A stretch of 64,000 bases of DNA from Vitellaria paradoxa (lineage: Eukaryota > Streptophyta > Magnoliopsida > Ericales > Sapotaceae), in the NCBI GenBank assembly GCA_019916065.1, contig CM034236.1, positions 55,394,690 through 55,458,689 on the forward strand. The letters are read 5' to 3'. The notes below the pieces were generated by a model that saw nothing but the letters and a program-made list of their open reading frames with translations, did no database searches and was not told where the DNA came from. Both the position numbers and the translations under genes were made by a program. Positions within the stretch are counted from its first letter, which is position 1. Each line of letters opens with the position of its first letter. Shown in pieces: positions 36,215-47,307 of the stretch.

Positions 36215-36880
36215 AGATTCGATCTTAAAAAAAAAAACAAGTGACTACTTTATGATCATAAATTTCTTTCAATCACTGCAAAATAATCATTTTACCTGTG
36301 AACCCTATTTTTACTCTAAATCTAAATTCAAGTTGTAAAATGATTATTTTTTACTTATGGGTCCTTTTTTTTTGGTTGAAATTCATATTTTGAGGTTCCC
36401 AAAAATTTTTAAAATATTCATTGACATTTTTGTAATAAAAAAGCAAATTTTCAACCAATCCAAAGTCAAGTCGTAAAATGAATATTTAAGCTTGGAATCC
36501 ATTTTTTTCTTAAATTTATATTTAGGCTGCCCAAAGATTAAATATATTTTCTAATAATTAAGCAAATTCAGCACAATCCGAATCAAACCATAAAATAAAG
36601 ATTTTACTTTGGGCTCTTTTTTTGTCCAAATTCGCATTTTAGGTCACCCAAAAGCTAAAAGATATCCATTAACATATTTTTACTAATTAAATAAATTTCA
36701 AAGCAATCTGAATTAAAAACTATAATGACCATTTTGTCCTTGTGTCTATTTTTCTTCCAAATTATATTATAGGCTTCCCAAATATTAAAAAATATTTATT
36801 AATATATTTGTTAATAGTTAAGAAAATGTTGTCCTATTTAAACTTGAGCTTATAAAATAACCATTTACTCCTATTATTTT
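36215..36880. repeat. Degenerate ~120-135 bp tandem array, copy 4
   Basis: Five to six units of the same pattern. 36120-37330 as a whole aligns with 31500-32830, indicating a segmental duplication of more than 1 kb. Confidence 0.62.
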
Positions 36881-38831
36881 TTTTAAATCTATTTTATAAA
36901 ATCTATGTGTTGAAAATAAAATCTATTTTATAATTTTTAAAAAATTAAGGTTAGCAACTTTTATTAATTTTAAATTATAAAATTTAAACGTCTATCTATT
37001 TCTGATGATTTTTATATTAACAAACCAACAAATAAATAAAATGGGCAATATTCCATTTCTTTTCACTCCCATTTCTATTTTTGCCTTTCATTCCATTTCA
37101 TATCCAAACGTGTCACACATATATCTTTGGGTCACCTCATGGTCATGAATCAGATCGAGCAAGCTAATATTCATAGGTTAAAGGATATATATACATATAT
37201 ATAATGTGTTAGAATAAATTGAAAGTCTCATCAAAATATGCAAAGTATCTGTAATAGCCTTGGGCAGTTGATTCCAGGCAGTAGCTAAACATGTTTGATT
37301 AAGCATCTACTAAGGATATGTATGGTAGGGGTGAAAATTTTAGGATAAAAATTACGGGGTGTTATTATTTAGTAATGATTATTGAGGTAACAAATTCATG
37401 ATACTTATGTTTGAAATGAGAGAGTAAATATTACCCAATAATATTATATTACGTTGGAATACTAAAAATTTTGAATAATGTAAAAGTCAATTATGTTTAG
37501 AATGAGAGTAAATTTACCTAAGGGTAAAAGTTAATATTTAAGTTTCATAAACTATTATATAAAATAAATCATCACAATAATTTTTATTTTAATAATAATT
37601 ACTTTTAATAAAATATATTATTCAAATATATAATTTTAAATAAAAATATTAATTACAAAAATAATTTTATTCATAGATTAATGTTTCAATAGTAATTTAT
37701 TTAATAGTGAATTATTATTTGTTAAAAATTATTTTTTATACTGATAAAATAATTTAATAAAATAACTAATTTCTAGTTTATTTAAATAAATTATAAATTT
37801 CAATAATATATATTAATACAATACATAATCTAGTAAATTATAATTTACAAGCATAAAATTTTTATTAAATATATATTTTAAAAGGAAAATCATTTTAATA
37901 AGTAATTGATATTTATTAAAAATTATTTTTAATTTAAGAAAATAATTAATTTAGTCATAAAATAATACTTTAATAGTATTAATATTTTAGTAGTATTAAT
38001 TTAATAAAATAAAATAAAAAATTTTAATAATAAATTAAATATTACTTTGATAAAATAAACTTAATAATTAATTTATTTTATTTTGATTAATAAATTATTT
38101 TATCATATTTATTATAATTATTTATAATAGACGAGGATTTTACATAGGTGCAAAAGAGTGTTTACAATGGTAATGAAAAAGAATAAATTTTTTCATGACT
38201 TTCTAGTCACCACCCTTCCCTAAGTAATGACCCTCACATGGGGTAATAGTTGCTTCAGAATATTTTTATCTCTCTTCCAAACTAATGTAAAGAAAGACAA
38301 AAATTAGTAAATTATCCCAATAAATTTTACCTCAATTTCTTCTAAATAACAGTCCTAACTAGACAATTAAGGTGAACTAATTTCAGAGTACAATTTACCA
38401 ACCCTAGCAGGATTAAGTGGCCATATAAGTCGTCACAAACGATGGATATTTGTAGTCATCCTAATTTCTAGGAGAAAGGAAGAGAGAGAGAGAGAGAGAA
38501 AAAAAAAAAAAAAAAAAAAAAAAAGAGAGAGAAGTGTCACCAGAATTTGAAATTAAAAATGGCACTGCTTTAACTTTATAGTTTGATTATGTGTGCGCCC
38601 CGCGCTCTCTGTGTTTCTCTTCTTTTTAGTTTCTTATTGTGGGTGTTTATTTATTTATTATTATTTTCAATTGCGCACTGGCGATTTAATCGTTGGCCTG
38701 AGAGCAAAATGTAAATTTCAAAATAAAAAACTTGACCATCTCAATAGCTGTGTGAATTAATTACCGTTCAACGCAGAAGACAATAAATCTTTAATCATGT
38801 ATTAAAAAAAAAAAAAAGAAGAGGAAAATCC
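36881..38831. other. AT-rich intergenic with a purine microsatellite
   Basis: 37480-38120 is extremely AT-rich with no coding content. A (GA)n-A(n)-(GA)n purine run lies at about 38480-38532. No gene or recognised element. 36881-37330 duplicates 32261-32830. Confidence 0.5.
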
Positions 38832-41487
38832 ATGACAATTCTCCTCATTCATCAGCAGCGAAATTATATATCTCTGGTACTGCGAACAAGAAACTTCCTG
38901 AGCTACCCTCTGCATTGTGTTCGAGATTTTGGATTGGGACGCAGACACGCCATTGCCACTTTCGCTATTAGAATCAACTTTGAACAAGCAGTTCATTGCA
39001 AGGAGGCAATAGGCGAGGGTCTAATACATCCATCAGCCTTACATTCTGTGCAGATGGGACGATGACATTGAACAAAGGAGCTCCCCCGGATGTTTTCCCA
39101 TTAATATCTCCAGTGCCAATACCCCAAAGCTATAAACATCGCACTTTTTCTGTCACAGCCATGGTGTATGCGTGTTCTCCATAAGAAAATTGGAGTATTA
39201 GAGATCATATTTGTCATAATCAATTCAAAATAAACCATTTCATAGACAAATAAAGGAGAGTAATAGTTAATTACCAGGAGCAATGTATCCGTAAGTTCCC
39301 ACCACTATGGTTCGATTGAAGAATCGGGGTCTCAACAATCTGGGCAGTCCCAAAGTCTGAAATACGAGCTTCGAGTTCTGAATTAAGTAGTATGTTGTTG
39401 CTTGATATGTCCCCGGGTGAATAATTGTGGGTAGCAATCGTGATGCATGTAAGACAAAGCTCATGAGCAATCCCTTTACTGCATTTACCCTCTTAACCAA
39501 TCTAATTCCACAGCTTCGTCATTATCCCTCAATACACAAAATAGGCTTCCTCTCTCCAATGTACTCGTATATTAGAAACATGCATTCGCTTGTGCAGACA
39601 AAACCCATAAAGCTTCACAATGTTTCGATGCCTTGTTCCCGAGAGAACTTGTGCCTCGTTCCCTAAAACTTCCTGTCGTAAGGCTGGCACTTCACCTTCC
39701 ATTGTGTGACGTTTTTTCAACGCAACGACTTTTCCGCTTGGCATCCGCGCTCTGTAACACTTCCATAGCCTACCTGTCCTCCAATGCAGTACCTGATGTC
39801 AAGTCCTCTGTTGCTTTAATAATGTCTTCGTAGGCAATCCTTCCATCAAAGTTCCATAGCGAGAATAAATCTCCGCTCTTCATGGATCTCGTCTCATGCT
39901 GGGTTTTCTTAGTTTTGCGTCGAGAGAGGAATACGATTATGACAATAATGGTGGCAACAAAAATGGCAACAACAGAAATAACAATAATTGTTCTCTTATT
40001 TCCCCTTTTGCTTGTGGTTGAGAAGATTGATGAGTACCAGGAATTGTTAAGTTCTGGTTTCCAATGAATGCCTCCTTATTGTACTTATGCAGAAAGGCAT
40101 CCGTGACTTGACCCTCCAAAGCATTGTAAGATAGTTAATGAAATCCAGGGAATAGAGTGACTCCGGAATGTTTCCAAGGAGATTATTGTGGGAGAGATTC
40201 ATTGACTTGATATTAGAATAGTAGCCAACTTGGGAAGGTATCTGTCCACTGAGCCTGTTATGGGGAAAGGTCTAAATATGACAGCGAGGACATATCCTTT
40301 ATTTCATGAGGTATCAGCAGTGAGTATGTTTGAGGAAAGATCAAGTTGTTTAAGTTGGGTTAACTGGAAGATTCAGGAGTAAAGCCCCCACCTATTTGGT
40401 TATTAGAAAGATTCATATCGAATCAAATATTCCAAATTCCCAAACTCCTGGGGTATGGAACCATTTATTTGGTTAGAACCAAGGATAAGTATGTCAAATT
40501 AGTTAATTACCAAGCCTGAGGGGAGCGGGCCAACGATTCTGTTAGCACTAAGATCCATATCCCTGAGATTTTTCAATTTCTCTATATGCGGTGGAATGAA
40601 CCAGTGATGTTATTATGACCAAGGTGCAAAATTTGCAGATTATTCATATGGACTAGACTTGATGGCAATGGACCTGATAGTTTATTTTCGTCTAGCTGAA
40701 GCCCAACCAACTTTTTAAATTCCCTATTTGCATTGGGATGGAACCATTGATTTCATTTGAAAATATAGACAATTGGGTTAATTTGATCAGAAGACCAAAA
40801 GCTGAAGGATTGGTCCGCTCAGTCTGTTCTCGCTGACGTCCAGATAGGTCAGATTCGGTAAATGACCAAGAACTGAGCGGAATCTGACCATCAAGGTAGT
40901 TAAAATGCAGGTCTAGATAAACCAGATTCTTTAGATTTCCTATGACGGGGGGGATTGAACCCCGAAGTTGATTAAAAAAGATACGGAGTTCTTCCAACTC
41001 AGTAAGATTAGCAAGCGAAAAAGGCAGCTCACCGGTGAGATTATTGACGGACAAGTCGAGGTATATGAGCTTAGAAAGTGCACCTATCTGATTCGGAATG
41101 CTCCCAATGATGCCATTTCCTTGGAGATTAAGACGGACAAGATTCGGAAAGCAAGAGAAGTTGAATTTCGCTAACTGTTTTCTGGAATTGAGGTAGTAGA
41201 AAGGAAGGACAATCTCGCTGACGCTCCAGCAGCGTTGCAAGCTATACCAGGCCAGTTGCAGTGACCTGAGGTGGTGTTATCATTCCACCATCCACTGTTA
41301 TCAGAGCCTCGGCCTCTAATTCAATTGATGAGGATGGCGACGACTCAGATGATGCCCTCACCATAATACTGGCATTATAGAAGGCAAAGATAGCCAATAT
41401 CAAGACTGCTACAGAAGTACTAGGAATATTGGAAGATTGCCATGGTTTGGTGGTTAATGGACTCAAACCTGCAAAATTTTGATTCAT
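38832..41487 (-). pseudogene. LRR-RLK pseudogene (gene 4)
   Basis: A whole but decayed MIK2-like copy. It starts MNQNFAGLSPLTTKPW with a signal-like segment (41487). An N-terminal cap remnant and intact-looking LRRs lie at 40692-41240 ([18 protein letters not shown]). Further LRR, TM and kinase pieces sit in shifting frames ([14 protein letters not shown] and [14 protein letters not shown] near 39600-39740). The donor is after 39275, and exon 2 (39176 to ~38832) has an internal deletion that removes the [13 protein letters not shown] segment. It has fewer LRRs than gene 1. Many one-base indels make it non-functional, unless base quality is poor across this segment. Confidence 0.85.
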
Positions 41488-42331
41488 GTGATCCTAAGAC
41501 TATATATCAGGTTTATCTTCCCTCAAAGCGCAGGCAAGTCAAGGTCTCCTGGTAAAATGCTAATATTTTATTTAGTCATTGTACGATTTCGGAAAAATTA
41601 TATAAAACAAGGGTACAAAACTGCGATTCAGGTTAAACTTAAAACATTGTATCCATTTCAGTTTTTAACATAAATGTAAATCGAGAACAATTTGTTGATA
41701 TATTGATAAGGTTGTGGTTTCTGTTAAGTCAAGCTGAATAGTCTCCGACAAAATTGCAATTACGGTCATCCATCCCATCCCATCCCCAAAGACCACGCAT
41801 TTGATTAGTCCAAGGCAATCTCCTCCACCATGCTTGAAGGCTTCCTATTCATTTCATGGTGGGACTCTGTGTAGAACCGGTTTTATCACTGAATAATCAT
41901 AGAACTATCTTTTGGTACTTTTGGGTGTATTACTTTTCAAAAGTATATTCGCAGAAGGAAACCATCCTGGGGTAGAATGAGGATGTTTTCGTGGAAGTGA
42001 TGGTCCTTGTATGTTCCATTACCTGTCTTGGTAATTTGTTCCGTTATTGTATAGCTACCAAATACGTATGTATAGGTGAAATTGAGTCTGACTAAAATGA
42101 GTTGGTTCAACAGAACTATGCGTGTTCAATTGCTGACGTCATGCGGCTCCACACTTGGCTATTGCCTGTTTCACTATTTTCTTTCTCACAAAAACAAGCT
42201 TATGGCTCTTTTAACTTCAAAACACAGGCAAAGACCCGAAGTTTACATATCTAATAAATTGTCCAGTCTGACGGATAGCAAGCAAGCCTTAATCATGCCA
42301 AATAGGAAAAAAAAAAAAAAACAAGAAAATT
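41488..42331. other. Intergenic between gene 4 and gene 5
   Basis: Holds the upstream flank of gene 4, with a piece of the conserved block ('aagtcaaggtctcctggtaa' near 41527), and the 3' flank of gene 5 ('acatatctaataaattgtcc' near 42245, similar to other 3' flanks). No gene. Confidence 0.5.
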
Positions 42332-42865
42332 TCACTCATCTATGAACTTATATATTTCTTGTTTCATCAACTGCTCCATTGTAATTGCGTGCAGAGGGAC
42401 TGATAATGGTGGTCCACGAGCAAGAAACTCTCGAGACACCTTTTGCATTGTTGGCCGAGATCTTGATTGGGGTGCAAGCATGCCATTGCCACTGCTGCTA
42501 TTAGAGCCAAATTCTGAATAAGCAATTGGTTGCGAGGAGGCAACAGGCGGGGGTCTAATACATCCTTCAATAGTGTACCTGAGCAGATATCGACGATGAT
42601 ATGAAGATGGGAGTTCTCCTGGATGCCTACCCATTATTGTTTCCAATGCACCATCCCAAAACTGTAAACATCACATTTTTCTGTTTATGGACATGGTGTA
42701 TGCAAATTCTGCATTGACAGAAGATTTGTGAGCATCTTTATTTATTCATTATTTATTTATTATTATTATTATTTTTTTTTTGGTTTCCTTTTCCCGGCAG
42801 CAATCATATAGAGATGGCACTTGTCATTGATCAATTCAATATGCTACTTCATAAACTATACAATT

Positions 42866-43281
42866 GCCCTATTCGAGCTGAGCCAAGAGCATTAGTGCTT
42901 GGCAAGTGTCCTAATTATTAAAGTTAACTGACTGGAGGAATGAAGTCTCTTGGGCTGTTGGCAAATTAGTAGTAAGAACTTTGCTCGTGTGTTACGGAAA
43001 ATAGCTTGGGCTGCTCTTGTTTATCACACATGGTTTAGAGAGAAATGCAAGACTTTTCAAAGACTTTCATCTTCAGTAGCCATCATCATGCCAAAGTATA
43101 GTCTATGAAGTTGGAGTCAAATTTTTTAAGCTTCTTGTCATAACTGACACTGAGAGAATATTATGTTGTATACTAACTGGGGGATCCTATTATAACTAAC
43201 ACTTTTGTAATACAGGGGTATGTCCCCAAGATAATATACATATTCTCCTATTAATCCAAAATATTCTTAATTACCCAAAAA
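42866..43281 (+). mobile_element. 5'-truncated LINE-1 fragment in gene 5 intron
   Basis: Flanked by a 13-bp duplication AAACTATACAATT (42853-42865 and 43282-43294) and ending in a short A run. With one frameshift it encodes the C-terminal end of a plant L1 reverse-transcriptase ORF: DWRNEVSWAVGK, then RKIAWAALVYHTWFREK. 5' truncation, A tail and long target duplication are the hallmarks of target-primed reverse transcription. Confidence 0.8.
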
Positions 43282-43417
43282 AAACTATACAATTAGAAAA
43301 TTTTTCCATATTAACTTGGTCGATGATTTTGAAATTGTAACTCCATGAAAGTACACTTAATCAATGCTGCATCATTTTAATTATACTGTTTAGAAAAGTT
43401 TTCTGATAGAGTAGCAT

Positions 43418-43438
43418 CCCCCCCCCCCCCCCCCCCCC
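43418..43438. repeat. C21 homopolymer (G21 on the coding strand)
   Basis: Twenty-one consecutive C residues about 32 bp inside the gene 5 intron from the donor. In the pre-mRNA sense this is an uninterrupted G run able to form quadruplexes. Confidence 0.9.
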
Positions 43439-44631
43439 ACAAAAATTTAAAAGGAAGTGAAATGGTTTACCAGGAGCAATGTATCCGTAAGTGCCTGCCA
43501 CTACGGTTCGATTGAAGAATCAGGGTTCAGCAATCTCGCAGTCCCAAAGTCAGAGACGTGAGCTACGAGTTCTGAATCCAGAAGAATGTTGTTGCTTGAT
43601 ATGTCTCGGTGAATTACTGGTGGGTTGCAATCGTGATGCAGGTAAGACAAAGCATGAGCAATGCCTTTCACTGCATTTACCCTCGTAGACCAATCCAATT
43701 CCACACCTTCACATCATCATCCCTCAGTACAGAAAAGAGGCTTCCCCTCTCCATGTACTCGTAAACAAGAAACATGCATCGCCTGTGCAACAAAACCCAT
43801 AAAGTTTCACAATGTTCCTATGCCTAATTTTAGACAGAACCTCTGGCCTCATTCCTAAAACTCCTGCCATATGCCGGCACTTCACCTTCCGGGCAGTGAA
43901 GTTTTTTGAGTGCAACCACTTTTCCACTCGGTAGACGTGCTTTGTAAACAGTTCCATAGCCCCCCCTTCCGATACAATACTTGATGTCGAAGTTATTTGT
44001 CGCTTCAATGCTGTCTTCATAAGCTATTTTTCCATCGAAGTTCCATATTGAGAATAAGTCTCCGTGCTTCGTTGATCTTGTTTCAGGTTGGATTTTTTAG
44101 TATGCGTAGGAGGAGGAACGTGATTCCTAAACAAAGAAGACTACAAAAATGACGACCGTTGAAGCAATGGCAATGTAGCGCATGATCCTCAACATTTTCC
44201 TTCCTCTGTTTTAGTTGGAGGTCGAAGCATGAAATGAATAAGGCGCCTCCGCATAACCACCAAGGAAAGCCTTCTTATAATTATAAAGTGGCTTTATGAT
44301 GATGTTCTTCTTATAATTATGAGATAATTATAATTTTTTCGATTTCTATTAATAATTAGGGCATTGCGATATCAGTTTTTAAGTGCCTTCCTTAACTATG
44401 TTGTCATGACTTCACCGGTTAATCAAAAGACTTCACAGGCGAGGTCTTCGGTCTTTCCTTAAATAATTGCAATCAAGTGCATTGTGCTAAAAAAATTAAA
44501 ATAAAATAAACAATTCCATCTTGACGCGTGGAAATCATTGTCGTCCTTTGTCGGGTCAAGCCGCGTTGGCTTTGCATTTCTGGGACAAACTAATCCATCT
44601 CACCGGCCACTCTCTGCTAGGCTTAAAAATC

Positions 44632-44938
44632 AAAGGCACATTTGGTTTGTTTTTTATTTTTTATTTTTTTGTTTCGAATTTATTTTTTATTTTATGTTTT
44701 TTAAAAATAAAAAAAAACAACTCAAACGCATTTGATCATTTATGTTTTCAAAATTTATTTTAAAAACAAAAAATGAGATTACACAAAAAATAAAAAACAA
44801 TAAAAATCGTTTTGAGCATTTTTAACTCAAATAAAAAAAAATCTCAAACATAACAAAAATATAATATTTTTTATTTTGTTTATTTTGAAATTTTTAAATA
44901 TAAACTAAAAACAAAAAAATAAACTAAATGTCACCTAA
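44632..44938. mobile_element. MITE-like element, family 2
   Basis: Imperfect inverted ends: AGGCACATTTGGTTTGTTTT at the left, and AAACTAAATGTCACCT at the right. A second, 5'-shortened copy lies at about 45300-45562 and shares 'cgcatttgatcattta..ttt' and the CACCT end. No clear target duplication. Confidence 0.55.
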
Positions 44939-45104
44939 GTAATTAAAAATCTTACTCGTTATTTAATTAAATATGCCTTATTATGAAAGTTATAAATTTC
45001 ATAGTAGCTTTATTGTATTATTGAAATCATATTGATCAAAAAAAAATAAAATAGAGTACGTTTGAACTGTGGAGTGACGTAATAGAGGCGTTGCCTCAAA
45101 TTAA

Positions 45105-45261
45105 AGGCCCGTTTGGAGTCATAAAAAAAATCAAAAATTTTAAAAAATTTCTAAAGTTTTAAATCCCTTCAATCATATTTTGCCACCTATCATTTTTACA
45201 TCACATTAATCCCATCCATTAGTTTTTTTTTAAATTTTTTTTTGGGACTCCAAACGCCTCC
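45105..45261. mobile_element. Tourist-like MITE (~157-bp family)
   Basis: 157 bp with ends AGGCCCGTTTGGAGTC and GACTCCAAACGCCTCC, flanked by TAA at 45102-45104 and 45262-45264. Its reverse complement matches the interior of 23169-23324. Confidence 0.75.
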
Positions 45262-46715
45262 TAAAAAAGCGTTCACACCTGTGTGCTTTTCTTGTCTTCG
45301 CATTTTTTCACTTTACGCTTTTGAAAATAAAGAAAAATGTCAAAACGCATTTAATCATTTATTTTTTTAAAATTTATTTTAGAAAATAGAAAATGAGCTT
45401 ACACATTAAATGAAAATGACAAAATGTCGTTTTGAGTTTTTTTTAATCTAAAACAAGAAAAATTTCAAAATAATAAAAATAGAGCATTTTCTATTTCTTT
45501 ATTTTAAAATTTTTAAATATAAAATAAAAACAAAAAATAAAAAATAAATCAAATGCCACCTCACTTTTTATCCTGCTTTCATTGCTTTTACTCGCGTTTT
45601 CTTGTCTTTCTCTGTAGATTTTTAATAAATTTGGATAATTATATTAAGTTTAATAATAAATAATCGTCTTGGTTATTATCCAATTACTTTTTGTTTTATA
45701 TAATTTTTTTTACCAAAATTTAATTTTTAGTTTTTGTTTTGTAAATTTAGTCACATTATTTTATAAAATAAATAGCAATAAATGTGAAAATTTTACTTTT
45801 AAAAATAAAAAAGCTCAACTTTTTTCATTCATGCAGGGATTCTCCTATTTAGAAGCATTTGATTACATTTTTTGTTTGATAAATTTTTTCTCTTTTTATT
45901 ATTCTATTTTATATTTATCCAATTTTTTTGGTACTCGCCACTCTCTCTCTCTCTTGAAAATTTGAATTTACATTTATTTAGTTTGTATTTGGGTCAATAA
46001 TTTGTCAAAATAAACGAAAAGAAATAATTCACGTGTACGCTCTTTGAAGCTGCATGCTTGCGTTCACATCTTATATTTTTTAACCTTTTATTATTTATTC
46101 TATATATATCTAATTTTTTTCTCTCTCTCAATCCATCCTATTATCTCTCTCTCTAACAAACAACTTTGATATTTTGAAAGCTTAAATCTTTATATATATA
46201 AAGAGGAATTGACATGTGTGTCCATTGAGGTATGTATGTATATGCGTTCATGTGCATCCTGACCTCTTCTTTTTTTTCCCCCAAAAATCAAATGCTTTTT
46301 TGTTAATATTTTTTTTCTCTCTCTTTTTTTATCCAATTTTCTTGTTTTTTTTTTCTCATTCGTGCCTCTATATATATTTTTTTCAAACAACTTCAATATT
46401 GTAAAAAACTATTTTTTTGGTGCGTTTGGAAATCAGAAAAATCGAGAAAGTGCATGTGTTTAGTTATTTTTTGACGTTTGATTAACATAATTAAAATTTT
46501 GATTAAATTAGTTTCAATGTAACCCCACCTACTTGTTCAAATAGTTTTTGATTAGAAAAATTGTTAGAAAATTGACAAAAATTAAAAAAATTTAATAAAA
46601 ATTAGTAAAAATTAATAAAAGTCAATAAAAATAAATTTTTAAATTAATACACAAAAAAACGAAAATAACCAAAATTTAGTAAGAGCTGGTGTTTATTTGT
46701 GCACCAAACACTCCA

Positions 46716-47060
46716 TAATTGGTAGATGATACTTTTCCTTCTATATTCCTTGCTATCGTGGCGTGAGTGAGAATGACGGGGTTGTTCCAATATGTATGGA
46801 GTTCAATACAAAACACGGCAATGATTATACGTATAGGTGTCCTTTGGGACACATCAAAACCCACAAAAAAATTACAAAATTTGTTGCGTGTTACTTTTTT
46901 ATTTAACTTTTTTTTATTATTTTATGATCCAAAAATCACGATTATGTATATATAATAATATATATAACGTATCCCTCCCCCCCCCTCTACTTTGTAGAAT
47001 TTGATGGTTCGCGTGGCATTCCATCAGGAGACTGCACATGATCCTGATTCTGCTGAAAAC
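46716..47060. repeat. Y block remnant, copy g
   Basis: Partial and altered Y sequence: 'ccttctatattcctt', 'acaaaacacggcaatgatta', and finally 'gatcctgattctgctgaaaa' directly before the left LTR of the second Copia element. Extra sequence is inserted around 46830-46945. Confidence 0.6.
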
Positions 47061-47296
47061 TGTTAGTAGAAAAGAAAAGAATTCTTATTTATTGATGTGT
47101 GTTGAATACAAGATACAAGGTCCCTTATATAAGCGGGACAATAACCCTAATCCTAGTATGATATGGATAGGACAATAACTCTAATCCTAGTATGATATGG
47201 ATAGTAATCCTAATTATGGTATGATACATAATAAGTAATCCATAAATTACAAGATTCTAAATATAATACTAACTATATATAATACCAAACTTAACA
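47061..47296 (-). repeat. 3' LTR of the minus-strand Copia element
   Basis: 236 bp, TGTTAG..TTAACA on the plus strand. TATA box CTTATATAAG at about 47124-47133. It is shorter than the other LTR by a ~12-bp gap near 47085, partly offset by a ~5-bp extra segment near 47170. Confidence 0.9.
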
Positions 47297-47307
47297 CCCC
47301 CTCAAAC

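Larger units (their letters stand above)
42332..44290 (-). pseudogene. Kinase-only LRR-RLK pseudogene (gene 5)
   Basis: Contains only the TM-to-C-terminus half. Kinase exon from ~44260 to 43471 (pieces: [32 protein letters not shown] with [11 protein letters not shown] and DFGTARLL near 43501-43704), intron 43470-42709, exon 2 42708-42332 (stop TGA at 42332-42334). Multiple single-base indels break every domain. The LRR ectodomain is absent; sequence above ~44290 is unrelated AT-rich DNA. The intron holds a LINE fragment and a C21 run. It is dead as a receptor. Confidence 0.82.
44291..46715. other. Low-complexity intergenic DNA with MITEs
   Basis: No gene. Apart from the MITEs listed separately, it holds T-rich and CT-rich low complexity (45590-46420). 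A possible further inverted-end element lies at about 46420-46712 (GGTGCGTTTGGAAATC..TGTGCACCAAACACTCC). The short open frames are poly-Phe/Lys artefacts. Confidence 0.5.

Noticed and set aside
38480..38532. Regulatory GAGA element upstream of gene 4's 3' end
   Set aside because: It lies downstream of the gene's stop codon and is a simple microsatellite joined to poly(A).
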